DNA of 64,000 bases from Holacanthus passer (taxonomy: Eukaryota > Chordata > Actinopteri > Pomacanthidae): contig JAFREQ010000003.1 of assembly GCA_025331565.1 (NCBI GenBank), forward strand, positions 13,695,001 to 13,759,000, read 5' to 3'. The position numbers were made by a program, and so were the translations under genes. The notes under the pieces are model-generated. The model worked only from the letters and a program-made list of their open reading frames with translations. It was not told the DNA's origin and ran no database searches. This document shows positions 1 through 12,300 of this stretch, piece by piece; within the stretch, counting starts at the first letter, position 1; every line of letters starts with the position of its first letter.

Positions 1-2870
1 TGATAGATGGTAGAGGGGATTTGAGCCCCCATGATCCTGTGAGTCCAAATAATGCCATCAGAGGAGAGAACTTAGTTGTTTGGACAAGCTTAGAGTCTCT
101 TTATCCATGAGAGAAAATTGAAAGAAGTTTTTTTTTTAATTGAAATGTGATGGAAAGTTTGCACAGATGTTTCCATTGAATGGATGCTCTTCCTGTTGTG
201 GCTACAGACCTTTGTGTGTGATGACAACAGCCTTTAAGCCAGATCAAAACCAGTGCAGGAAGTTGACCTGCCCACCAGCGTCCACCTCTTTCATCCCCTA
301 CCTCTGCTCTCTGTGTGGCACCATTGCAAGCGATGAAGGTACTGTCACTGGTTCTGAGGTTCAGATCCCTGCAGGAGAGGTGGAGAGGCTGAGATAAGGC
401 TCGGCAGCAGGGTGAGAGCAGGACGGTGGAGGTGAGCTAGTAGCTGAGGCCCAAGGAGAGAGCAAGGAGTTGCTGTGATTTGTGGATGAGGGGAGGAAGG
501 GAGAATTAATGGCCCAGATCAGTATCGCCCTCCTGCTGCGATGACCCCCTCCGCACCTCCGCTGACGCCCCGGGAATCAGGATGTGTTTTTGGGATCTCT
601 GTACATGCACCAGGTCAGAGATGGACACGTCCGCCTTGATGCTCACATTATTGGATTCAGTCATCTACTTGTCATTTCCTCAGCTAATACGACACAGCCT
701 TCATTCATAATCACCTTAGTTCACACAGTCAGAGCTACATCTGCATTTTATCTGACGCCATCAGGAGATTTAAATGTGTGATGCACGCACCACTGAGCTC
801 AGCATGTGTGTGACTAAAAGGAGGATACTGTATCCACACAATGAGGTAACTAGAATGTGAAGTGGATATATTTAATGGAAAGTTTGGTTTGAAGGCTGGT
901 TGGCATTTTGTTATTGACTTCCTGCGTCGGCTTTGTGTTTTCCACCACCTCCCCGAGCTTGTGGCCTCAAGGTGCTTTCAGTTCAACAAAGACAGCTCAT
1001 GTTATGAAATGTGGGAAGTGACAGCAAGCAAGCTGGCTGTGGGTTCCATTGATCCTCGTCTTTGTCAACGTGACTGAGTGCCTTCCATTAGCACTCATGG
1101 CACACACAGCAGTATTTTTTGCCTGTATGTAAGTTCCACCTTAGGAATAATAATCCTGAAAATACATTTCCATTCTGAAAGAAAGAGGGAAAACTAGGTT
1201 GTCTTCATGATCCCTGAGGGCAGAACAAGTCAGAGAAGAGAATCTCATTCCGCATTACCAAGACTTGTCAGGATGAATGGCAAATGTCAACATTTGCTGG
1301 TTCCAGCTTCCTAAATGTGAGGATTTGCTGCTTTTCTTTTATGATAGTGAATGAAGGTTTTGGACTGTTGGCTTGGACAAAAGACACAATTTGAAGACGT
1401 CACTTTGGGCTCTGGGAAACTGTGATGAGCTTATTTTCACATTTTTTGGCATTTTATAGACTAAGCATTTAATCAATTAATAGTAAGAAAATAGACTGCA
1501 AATTAATCAAAGTGGATAGATGCAGACGTTGTAGTCAGAGAGAGAAAGAGAGAAATTTCTGTCTTTAGCACAAACCTCCACTGAACAAAAAATGTCTTAG
1601 ATGATAAGTGATGGAGAAATGGTAACAAGAAAACTCAGCATCAGCGGGTTTCATGAGTGTTAGTAGAGACATACAGGTGAGTCAAACAAGTTATAATCCA
1701 GAAATCTCAGGATCTAAAGAGGGTTCAACAGTGAAGTAATCTAACAGGTAGTGTGATAAATTGCCTATTTGGGATTAATACGAACTGTATTGACATTTCT
1801 TTTAAGACGAGTAATGAGAAATGAGCAACTTGTTACTAGCTCCTCACTGTGGCTGACTCTGGCCGTGGCATGCATTAATACACTGAGATGTGTCATAACC
1901 CAAATCTTCCATCCGCTCAAACTGCAACTCATTTCAGTGTGTGAGGGCTTAATTCTTAAAATGAGGTTTAACAAACAGACCTCTGTTATGATAAAACCAG
2001 CTGGCCCTCAAACACACACATTCCTACATCTGTGCATACGAGTGTAAAAATACACAGAGATTATGCTTTTCAGACCGGGGGCTGGGATCACCGCTTGGAC
2101 ACCATCAACTCCATTAAACATATACTTAGCACAGGCTTGGTTTTCCACAGCATCAAGGGAAAGTGGACTCAGATATTTACATTTGAAAATTATGTATTTA
2201 TTGAATCCATAGCCTCTCTGATAATGTATACGCTCGACTGAGTATACAGTCATTAATGCTGCGCTGTGCTGATTGGATTTGTGCCATTCTTCTGTTTGAC
2301 TAAACTGAAGCAATTTGCTGTTTCACATTGAGTTCATATACATTATTTGCCCTGGTTTAAGCAGTCTTTCTTCACTCCTCCTCCATCTTTTTTTGATGCT
2401 TTTACCTCAAACCTAGTCTTGGTACAACTCTAATTTAACAGTGTATGTTATTCATGCAAAGGCATTACACTTTAATCAGACACACACTAATGATTGCATT
2501 GCTAGTGCTAAAACATCAGCTTTTATAGATGAGTGCACATTGTTAATTGTTGATCAGATGACATCTGGTGCCCAACTGAGAGCAGGGGATGTGTCAAAGT
2601 CCCAGCTGGCACTTCTATTGGCCAGCTGCTCTGTTCTGTTTGAGCTGTGATTGGTTACGTGTCACAGTCTAAAGGACCTGAGGGAGCTCTTAGGGTCCAC
2701 AGGGCTTCACTGATGCTTCCCCTCATCATGTTATTCTCACACTCCCACTATGGATTCTTTCATCTCACTAAAGGCTGGAACACTGTACTCTCATCAGTGT
2801 GTGTGTGAGCCATGCACCTGTGTGTGTTTCTGTGAACCTAAAGATCCCTATAGATATATGATTACCCTCA

Positions 2871-2908
<38 letters not shown>

Positions 2909-3313
2909 CTCTTTCCTCCTCCCGCTCCATTACCATCCACCGCTCTCTGTCTTGCTTCATAGCGGTCGGGCCACACACACCGGCAATCTGCGGTTGTGCT
3001 CTGGAAGTGTTATTTGCACAGATAAAAGTGTGTAATGAATGAGCCTTTGCCCCGTCTGCTCCGCCGTGCCAAGCACGACAATGTGTACTTTGACAGGACG
3101 ACACATGAGCCTGAAAGAATAACACTCGCGGTCCATGTGTTTCATGTCTATTTATTAAGATTTATTGTTAAAGTAGGTCTGTGGTTTGGAGAGGGACATT
3201 AGGTACACACAAAGGTATTTTGGCCCTTGAGCTGAGTGTGGTGTTTTTATAATGAGCAGTTTTGAGGAGCAGTTGAAACAATAATGACACTGTGTTTAAT
3301 CTGTCTCTCTCAG
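1..3313 (+). other. tmtc2: tmtc2 intron, 3' part
   Basis: Intronic sequence before exon a. It holds a CT microsatellite at 2874-2905 and otherwise only short open frames without splice support. I searched the stretch for a further TPR-coding exon in frame with exon a and found none. The 85-codon open frame at 140-397 is not recognised and has no TPR or membrane character. Confidence 0.75.
2874..2905 (+). repeat. (CT)n microsatellite
   Basis: A pure run of sixteen CT units in the intron before exon a. Confidence 0.97.
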
Positions 3314-3395
3314 GGGCAGAAAACAGAAGCGGAGAGGTACTTCCTGAAGGCCATCCAGCTCGATCCCACAAAGGGAAACTGTTACATGCATTATG
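3314..3395 (+). CDS. tmtc2: tmtc2 exon a (fourth from last)
   Basis: The exon follows a pyrimidine tract ending TCTCTCTCAG and stops before the donor GTAAGC. It is 82 nt and encodes GQKTEAERYFLKAIQLDP, the second helix of a TPR, then the start of the next TPR up to NCYMHY plus the first base of a Gly codon. A second AG lies 6 nt downstream (acceptor ending at 3319); using it would remove only Gly-Gln in frame. The exon enters in phase 0 from an intron that begins before the window. Confidence 0.92.
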
Positions 3396-6300
3396 GTAAG
3401 CATTGATTTGGTTTTTTTTTTATTTTCAATTTGACATATCCTGACTTTATTCTTACATCCTCGTTAATTTCGTTTGGCAATTTAACATACACATGCTGCA
3501 CTTGTGCACACAAAGGCAGGAACTCACACACCTCTACACGTTGTTCAGACAACAGTGACCCCTTCGCCGTCTCTTCCTCCAATCAGCCGTGGTGTCAGTC
3601 TGTACGTGATTAGTGGAGGATCGCAAGAAGAGAGGATGATTTCCTCAGATTGTTCTCTTTGAGTTCATGGAAACATGGAACGTGACAATTCCAGCGACTC
3701 TCGTATTATTTTCCGTGTGACTCAACATGACTTGAAGCTGCAGCATTGCCTCTTAGATATAATCACTGTCATATTAAGTTTGAGTTGGAATAAGCTGACA
3801 AGTAAATTACTTCCTTCCTTCAAAATCATTTAAAGCTTTGTCTGTGTCAAACAGCATTTCATGATGAACTGATGTGTCAGCTTACTGTTATCAGTGCATT
3901 TGAAGTAATCAATACACCCGGTTAATGGGGAGTTTTAGCATTTTAGTTTTAGTACTGTGTGTTTAAATTGTCACCTTTAAAGGTTAATAACTTTGTTTAA
4001 GAGAAGAGTGACAGTATTGATCCGCACAAGGAGTGACATGGCAAAGGCAAAGAACAGTATATACATAGTTACACATGCAATTGATGCAAATGATTAAAGA
4101 TTATGCAAACTCTGATTTTTCTTTTGGCCCAGACATAAACTATCAAAGGTTACTTATTCACTTATTCTGATTGGGTTGGGTGCTAGTGCATACTTTACAG
4201 ATTCCTATAAGATAAGATAAGATAGGATAAGATATACTTTTATTCGTCCCACAGTGGGGAAATTCGCCAAAAAGGTCAGTGGCCCGTACGGGGATCGAAC
4301 CAGCGATCTTAACCGGCCATGTTAGCTCATATGTTTGCAGTTTAGCACCAAAAGCAGGATGGTGTCATGTACTGCTTGCTATTCATAATTTGAGTTTAAC
4401 AGAGTGTTTTTTTTACTGAATGTGAATGACCACACAAACCCCAAGGCTTGGGTTTCCCACTGTCCTGGAACTGTCCGGGTTCTGTGCTCACAACTGAATC
4501 TTCCAATACTCCCTTAAAAGTCGAGCTGTCACATGATGAATTACAGTATCAAAGCCTGTACGGACAGACCACCTTTGTAAGATATTAAAAAATACAGCAG
4601 GGCATGTATTGATGCAGGGTCTGTCTCTCCTTTTTTCACTCATAGATTTGCTTTGATATATCATGATCCCTCCACAACTGCAGAGGTGTTTGCAACCCGG
4701 AGCTATTTTACTCTCAGTCATGGTCTGAAGTCTCACTTTACGTCCGTCTCTCACCTCGGGCCTGTATTCACAGCTTCGGTTTCATCCACAGTTATTAAGG
4801 AAAATATGCCAAAGTTCACATAGTGGTTTAGCATCCTGGTACAGTAGTGGGCCTAACCAAAGTCAACAGGGTATTGATTTCTCTCTAAACCTGGTCCTTA
4901 CAAAGGGGTCCGCCCTCGGTTCACGGCCTTGTGAGGTTTCCACCATCCCATCTCATTCTGCGGGTCCACGGTGGTCGACTCCAACACAGCCACGCCCGTA
5001 ATAAGACAAAAACCTCCCGCAAGAAACATTCCCATTCTAAAGAAACAAATCGAACATGGTTGGCTAATGTGAACAAATGGGTCTGAGAGATGGCCAAAGA
5101 GTGATGGTATGTTGCACTCGTATCTAGTGTTTCAGCGTATTATTTCAGGGGCAGACCAGGCTGTGTCTCCATCAGGGCCAAAGGCAACACTCGCAGACTG
5201 AGTATCCCTGTGTGCCTCTGTGGGGATCCCTCAGCGTTTAACGGCCTGTGTCTGTTCTCTCCTGCCCTGCCAGGTCAGTTTTTGTTGGAAGAGTCGCGGC
5301 TGCTGGAAGCGGCGGAGATGGCAGAGAAAGCCGCACGCCTCGACAGCAGGGAGTTTGATGTGGTCTTCAGTGCGGCCCACATGCTCAGGTGAGTGTTTGA
5401 TTAGATTTTTTTTTTTTTTTTTTTTTTTTGCCACAGCACATGCACAAAGATACTCAATATATTTCATTCTTCGGAGCTGAGATGGGTGGGCCATAGTTTT
5501 CCATGGCTGAGCAGAAAGGAGGCTGTGTGTGTGAGAGAGGGAGGTCTACTGTCTGCATGGTTTATCCAGGGGCTTGCATTACTCCTCAGCCAGTGTGATT
5601 TACTTGGCTGTATTTTGTAATCCTCTTCTCTCGTCGCAGTGCCAGCCCGAGAGCTGCTGGTTTGTCTTAGCGTGCTGTGCAGCTATGCGTCTTCATATGC
5701 TCTCTCTCTCTCGCTCTCTCTTTACCTCCGTCTCACTCTTTCTCCGTTGGGCCTGGCTCCCGCTCGAAAGCCCGCTTCCAAATCAGCGCTCGGTTCAGCT
5801 GACGAGCCTGAGCGGCGAAGCCTCAGCAGCCCACAAGCTGTTGTGTTTCTGAACACGAGCCACGAGTGGAAATTTGTAAATACAGTCATGTGCCAACTTA
5901 CAGTGCGCTGCCCCACTGACTGAATAAACCTACACAATTATGCATTATAAGCCGGTGTAGAGATTTCCTTTTTTTAAACCCATCCTGGATCTCGGGGCTT
6001 TTTAAATTACAGCTGCCTGCTAAAAGGAAAGCTTTATCTGTAAAGGAGTAGTTTGATGTTTCTTCTTTTTCTTGCCGAGAGTTAGTTGAGAAAAACATAT
6101 TCCACTCTCATGAAGCCACAGCCAGCATCTGGTGAGCATGGCTATTCTTAAATGCAGGGGGAAACACTTTTTGGTAAAGTCGTACATAAACCTCAATGTG
6201 AAAATGACTATTGAGACTTCACATCATTGCAACAGTCATTAAGGGCAACTGAGTCAGAAGAACTGTTCACGCCAGCCTCCTAGTTATAATTTCACATTGG

Positions 6301-9300
6301 AGGGTTTCTGACTGCAACAATATTTTACTTGTTAAGAAACTCCTCCAAATTCTTAGCACAGCAAAAAAAAAAAAACTATTGAATTTTGGCTGTATAAATG
6401 ATGGAATAATTGGAATATTGCATAAAGTTCCAAAGTTGGAATAAGAGGATTATCTTGTTCTTCCAATTCTGCTGATATCACATGAATGCAGCAATAACCC
6501 ACACTTCATGGTTTTGGTGCGGATTAAACAAATGAGATATAACATGTTAATTAGTGAGCTTTAGAGGTGCTGAGAGGTTTTGTATCTTTGGACAGAGCCG
6601 GGTTGCTATTTCCCTGTTTCCAGTGCTGATCTAAGCCGTCCAGCTGTTGGCCCTAGCTTCATATGTAGCTCCCAGTCACAAGAGTGGTATCAATTTTTCT
6701 CAGTTTCCTAAAATGTCCAACTATTCCTTTTAGGCCAATAACCCATGTTTTGAATCACCAGAGTTCAATAAAACTGCTGCTGCTTCACCCGAGGGTACAG
6801 CATTGCTGCACAGCTCGATGTAAAAATTTTACCCAGCTGCTTTATGCATTGCTTCCCCCCCCCCACGAGCCTGATCACGCAGGATCTTCGCCACCAACGG
6901 CTTTCAGGATTGAGAGCCTCTTCCAGGGTCCAGACCCCGGGAAGCTAAAGAGAGCTTCAAGCAGCGCTGGGGCCAAACTTTTCTCCGCCTGCTTGGCATG
7001 GGGTCCCACTCCTCCACGACTCAAGCTCTTTATATGTTTGTCTTGGACGCAGACGTGGAAAGGCCCTCGGTTGGTGGGGACACAAGTGAATCTACACGGG
7101 GGAAGGGAAGAGATTAAAGGAAGGGGCAGACGCTCTCAGATGTGCAAATGTCTTTTATTGCTCTCGAGGGCCCTTGGTTTTTGACCATTTTGCTTCCAAA
7201 ATAAAAATTTCCTGTGCCTCCTTTTTTTTTTTCTTTTTAACTCTGGCTTATAGTCTGAATGTAAGACATGAAAGGTCGGTAAATGTTGAAGCCAATGGGG
7301 ATGTGTTTGTACAAGCCTTTAATGTGTTACATCTCAGCGAAAGCTCGCACTGACATTAATGTTAAATCTGTAGCTGTTCACAGACAGTCGAGGAAAACGA
7401 ATCTCTGGCATGTTATGCAATCATAGTTCACCTCATAGATTCCCATCCAAACCATGTGTCTCTTATAATAATATAATACACCATAACTGAAAGATTACTT
7501 TGTATATTACAAGCATGTCATGATGTTAGGTATGCCAATTTGTGCGTATTTGGCTGTTCCAATTTTCAACTGTATAAACTGTTTTAAATTGATAGCCTTA
7601 TAATGGCAATAAAAGGAAAATTGGTAGCCACTTACATTAGGTGCACTACAGCACTGACCCGAGGGAAGATGTCTGTGCTCAGTCTTGCTCTGAAAAAAAA
7701 TGTAATCCTGTCCTCGAGACAGATGGGACGACTGCGGTTTAAGCAAAAATATCTGGCTGTTGTTGAAAGTGCAATTTGTTCATTCGGTCATTAGTATCCA
7801 AAAATGTCACGCGTATAAGCAGCACTGTCAGTGCTGTGATTTGTGCATGTCTGGGGTTAATAAACCATCTCTAGACAACAAGATGTCAGGCTAAAAAGAT
7901 CAGTGGTTGAGTTGCTGATTTGAAATATGGTCAAGATTTTTTTTTTTCCCCTCCAGGGATTTTTTTTTCATTATTTCCTACTCCATTTTTCCCGTGCCTC
8001 TCCTTCTCTTTATTCCCGTGCTCTGGTAGCCTCACGTTGACTCTTCCCCAGGTTTAAACCCAGGCAGTGGTTTACATTCTTGGCCCCGATTGTCTATCGC
8101 GCTCTGAGAACCCGCAGTCAGACGGCCCCAAGGAGGTCCCGCGGCTCCTTTGGCCATGGCGTGGCAGCCGTCCAGCTCGCCTCTGATAATGTGTTTATAA
8201 ATGTGATAATGATATTATAGAATTAGATTTGTGTCTCTTCTTTTTTTTTTCTCATAAGGTTGTGCTTTCTAAATATTATGCTGGCAAACAAGCATATGGT
8301 TGTGGTTGGACGTGAAACCTATATTTATAATCTCAGGACAAATTCGGAGTCTGGATCGCCTCTGGAATGTAAAATGCTTCTTTGGAACCGAGCTGGAAAA
8401 ATTCAGTTGTGCTAAAAAAAAAAAAATAAACAGCAGTGGCAATTTGTCCTGTATATCTGTAAGTGGCTAACATGCCCGATACCATGTTTTTAGTCATGTT
8501 ACCATTACTTCAGGCAGGGCAATGTTACCACTTTGGTAACTGACTGAAATATCTCAACAACTGTCTTAAAGATTACCATGCAATTTTTTACGAATATTCA
8601 TGGTCCCCAGAGGATAAATCCTTTGGACTTTGGTGATGTAGGCATGCTTTTAAAAGTCTCAACAATGTCAAAAATGTATTCGAAGTATTGCCATGAAATT
8701 TGGTACACACATTCTTACTCCCTCAAGATGAATTGTAATAATGTTAGTGATCCATTCACCCTCTATCTAGTTTAATCAAACTTAAATTTGTCCTAAATTT
8801 TGAAAGTTTATGGCTTAATACCTGGAAAACTACTGACATTCCTAAGTGCCAAAGTACAGTCTGACAGAGCTGCTCGCATGGCTGTGGCCTCTTTGTCTTA
8901 CTTTTTCCTTACCTATGCCAGTAACTGTGAACTCTCTGTTAAAGACACATGTCTGTCGTCTAGTGTTTAGATATCAAATTGCTTTTCTTGGTTGTAATTC
9001 ATTTAAAGTGTCAATTTCTCGAATCACTACTTGACTCACAACTTCTAGTGGACTTAAAAGTCACTATTTCTGTGCATGTGATATTTTACTTTTTAAATAA
9101 GACCCAAGAAAAATGAAAGAAATAGTTTGTATGCTCTACATTTAAAGCTATGACAGCATTATACCATTTTATATGAAGGTGAAAAACATTAATTGTCTAC
9201 TGAACATTAGAGCATATAAGACGGTGTCTGTCAGACCAAACATAGATAAATACTGTGTTTACTTAGGCCACTGACCCGGTAATCCTAAAATAAAAGCTTT

Positions 9301-12300
9301 GCCTTTTATCTGGAACCATATGGATGATGAGCCCTTAATAGACTGCGACAGCCTAAATGAAACTGTGGTTCCAACGGTCTCGCTTCCTTTGATCATTACG
9401 ACTTAAGGGGCTCCACAGCCAGCCGTCATTGACTCTGTCCTTGACTTCGTCAGAGTTAAATTGTTTGCAATGAGACGATTGTTACCATCGGCAAACGGCA
9501 TGCAGCTGCAGACCATAAAGGTGATTTTAAGATACGAGAGGATTAATAACAGGAAGTGTCTTGCAACAGACGAGACACATGTATAACAGTAGGCAGAACA
9601 GGGGTTTTATGAAAGAAGATAAGAGGCATGATATACTGTAGGGCAATCCTGTCTTGACTGCAGGTTTTTTTGTCCTCAGGAACGAAGTATTTCTGGTTCC
9701 AGGGAGTCATGCCGACAAGCCATCTGCCCCAGAAATCCTTTTTGTCGCAGTGTGTCATGTACAGCATGTTTCAGTGCATCTGCACCATCTACTCTGCTGC
9801 CCCGGTTGTTATGAAAGCAAGATTAAATGACTTTGTGTTTCCACGCTGTTTGCATTTCTTCAATGTCTCAGCGTCCACCCTGCATGTCAAACCACAATCT
9901 CCCCCACCAGCCGTAAACAGACATGTACAGTGAACATTCCTGATCAGCCTCGGTTTGTTGATGAGTTGATGACTACCCAAAAAGCCAAATGTCCCGACCT
10001 CAAGGTTCAATTAAAGCAGAAAGTGCTTGCTGTTGCACAGATGTTATCGGGCGAAAGATGCTATCGAACGAGAAACTGAAAGGCGATTGGATCGGTTTTT
10101 CTCATCCTTCATGCTGTTCCCTCCTGTTATTTTCTCGGTGACCCTTGAGTGCCTGTAAACACGCAGGGTTCAAGGCCCTGTCCGAAGCCAGCAGCAATAA
10201 AGATGAGTAATGATTGCCTCTTTCTGTTTTCCCTTCACAGACAAGCCAGCCTAAATGAGGCAGCCGAGAAGTATTACGGACAAGCAGCGAGCCTGAGACC
10301 CAATGTGAGTACAATTGCAACCAGCTAATCATCCCCATTACTATTTACCCTGATGGACACTGTGCAATCACAGTCTGGGTGGCTTTACGATGTTGTTACT
10401 GCCCAGTCTGCCTTGTCACAACGGCCTTCATGTCAGTGGAGCACTGAGGTTTATTTGTGTAGCATCCATCACCAACTTCAAAGGACGGGCTCGGGTAAGT
10501 AGATTGAAAAGAATAATGATAATAACACTCGGTCAGGGGATTTTGACATCTTGAAAATGAATGGGGTCCAGTCTTTGTGAGAGCTTTGACAGGAGGGGTC
10601 GAGTTGTTTAAGTGAGGCCCTGCAGAGGGAGGAAAATATGTTTGGCATGCGGTCAACCTGTTTGTTCCTGTGACTTGATTAGAAGAAATCAGTTCAGGAT
10701 TAATGATCAAAATATATCTGGACAATGTTATACAGACAATAAAGTTTGGTTCTGCATGCAAAAACTCCAGTATAATATATACAAACAATGACATACAAAA
10801 AGACAAACAAAAGCTTGAGTGTAACAAAAGGATAAAATTTAAGATTTCCACAGAAACCATGTAATTGAGCTCCTATCCCCTTTGTTGTTCTCAGTGTCGA
10901 TCTCGCATTCCGCTTTTGCCAAAGAATTGTTTATTTTCAACGTCTAATTAAACCCAGATGTAAGAAAAATAATGTTCTCATTGCTTCAGTTCAAAGGCAT
11001 ACATAAATAATCTAAGAGAACCAAAGATTTTAAGGTGAATTCTGGGAATGTTTCCGTTAATTCTCTTGCGCAAGCGCCACAAACTCCTCCTCGTGCTGTG
11101 AGGACGCTCTCACATCGATTCACGGCTCACTATTTTTCCTCTGTTTATAGACGTTTGTAGGACATTTGGAGTTAGAAAGGTTTGGAAATCTTAAAGGCAC
11201 AGTGTGGATTTTTGACAGGATATGGTATGACTCATTTGTAGCAAACATCGCCAAGCTTGCAGAAACCTTTTAAGCCACAATGGCCCACCAAAAAAAAAAG
11301 CCAAACCCCTAAAAACAAAATTACATATTTAGAAGTTTTCTCCATGAAATAAAATCCCTTCGTGTGGTAAAATGGCTTAGATGTACGTAACTCTACACCT
11401 TTCCCTTCATTTGGTACATGCAGATCTTTGAATATGCAAATGATCTCCACCTCTGTCTCCATCCGAACCCGTCACTGCTGATCTGAAGCTCGAACATAGC
11501 TGCTGACCTTTGACTCTGCCCATCAGGCTAACATTGGCTGCAGATTTGTTGGGCACAGACATGTCCAACAAATTATACAACAAATTATTATCAATGGATA
11601 AAACCCAAGAAAAATAAAATGTACTGGTTGACCGACATATTGGATTGTACTCACTTTGTCCCCAGGATAAATGGATGGACAAACATTAGGCTTCAATGTA
11701 AGTTTTATGGAAAACAGAGCTCTGGAAAATGGCTGCTTTTCTCTGGAAGTTTGGCTCTCGTATTTTCAGATCCTTCACCATTCACCGTTCACCATTTCTC
11801 CTTTTGCAATTTTGCAACTGAAAGCAGAACACATCTCTGCCATCATTTTGAAAACCAATAAAACTTTGCTTGCAAAGTTTTGATACAAAGCTACACCTGG
11901 CTTCTCCTCTGATACTCATTTCACCATAGCTCCACCCTGCAAGTTGACAGGATTATGTCTGTGACATAAAGTCTACAGGGCAGAGAGATACCGATACACG
12001 TGTGCAGTGGGCCACAAAACACAGAAGCAAAACAGGAAAGGCAACTGGATGAACTTTCAATGAAATGAATCCTGGAGTAAGTGTTGGGAGTTACTGTAAA
12101 GAGACAGGGTTGACCTCTGAGAAGGCCACTGTCTTGCCGCCCCCTGATAGATATGTACTTGTGTAAAAAATGAGCCGAGAATGTTTTCGTTCTATTTCAG
12201 AGCCAGATCCATGTAATTTTCACATTACTGTTTCTTGGCATCTGTAATTGCACAAACACGCATTTGATGTCCACATCCAAACACAGAGGCACTATTTTGC

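Larger units (their letters stand above)
5389..10240 (+). other. tmtc2: tmtc2 intron between exons b and c (4,852 nt)
   Basis: Starts GTGAGT and ends CCTTCACAG. It holds a 24-T run (5406-5429), a repeat with inverted ends (6041-6732) and a copy of the dispersed family at 8541-8895. The 166-codon open frame at 6684-7184 starts inside the repeat and looks like chance. Confidence 0.88.

Noticed and set aside
2874..2905. CRISPR-like or regulatory array from short repeats (also other microsatellites)
   Set aside because: These are simple eukaryotic microsatellites without spacers.
4270..4315. A tRNA gene on the minus strand
   Set aside because: Only a B-box-like GGTTCGATCC is visible; no acceptor stem, A box or cloverleaf can be drawn, and it adjoins a LINE/SINE tail.
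6684..7184. 166-codon + strand frame in a tmtc2 intron
   Set aside because: It starts within the inverted-end repeat and has no recognised domain; its length is plausible by chance.
10396..10860. 154-codon minus-strand frame just after tmtc2 exon c
   Set aside because: Lies wholly in the intron, antisense to tmtc2, with no recognised motif.
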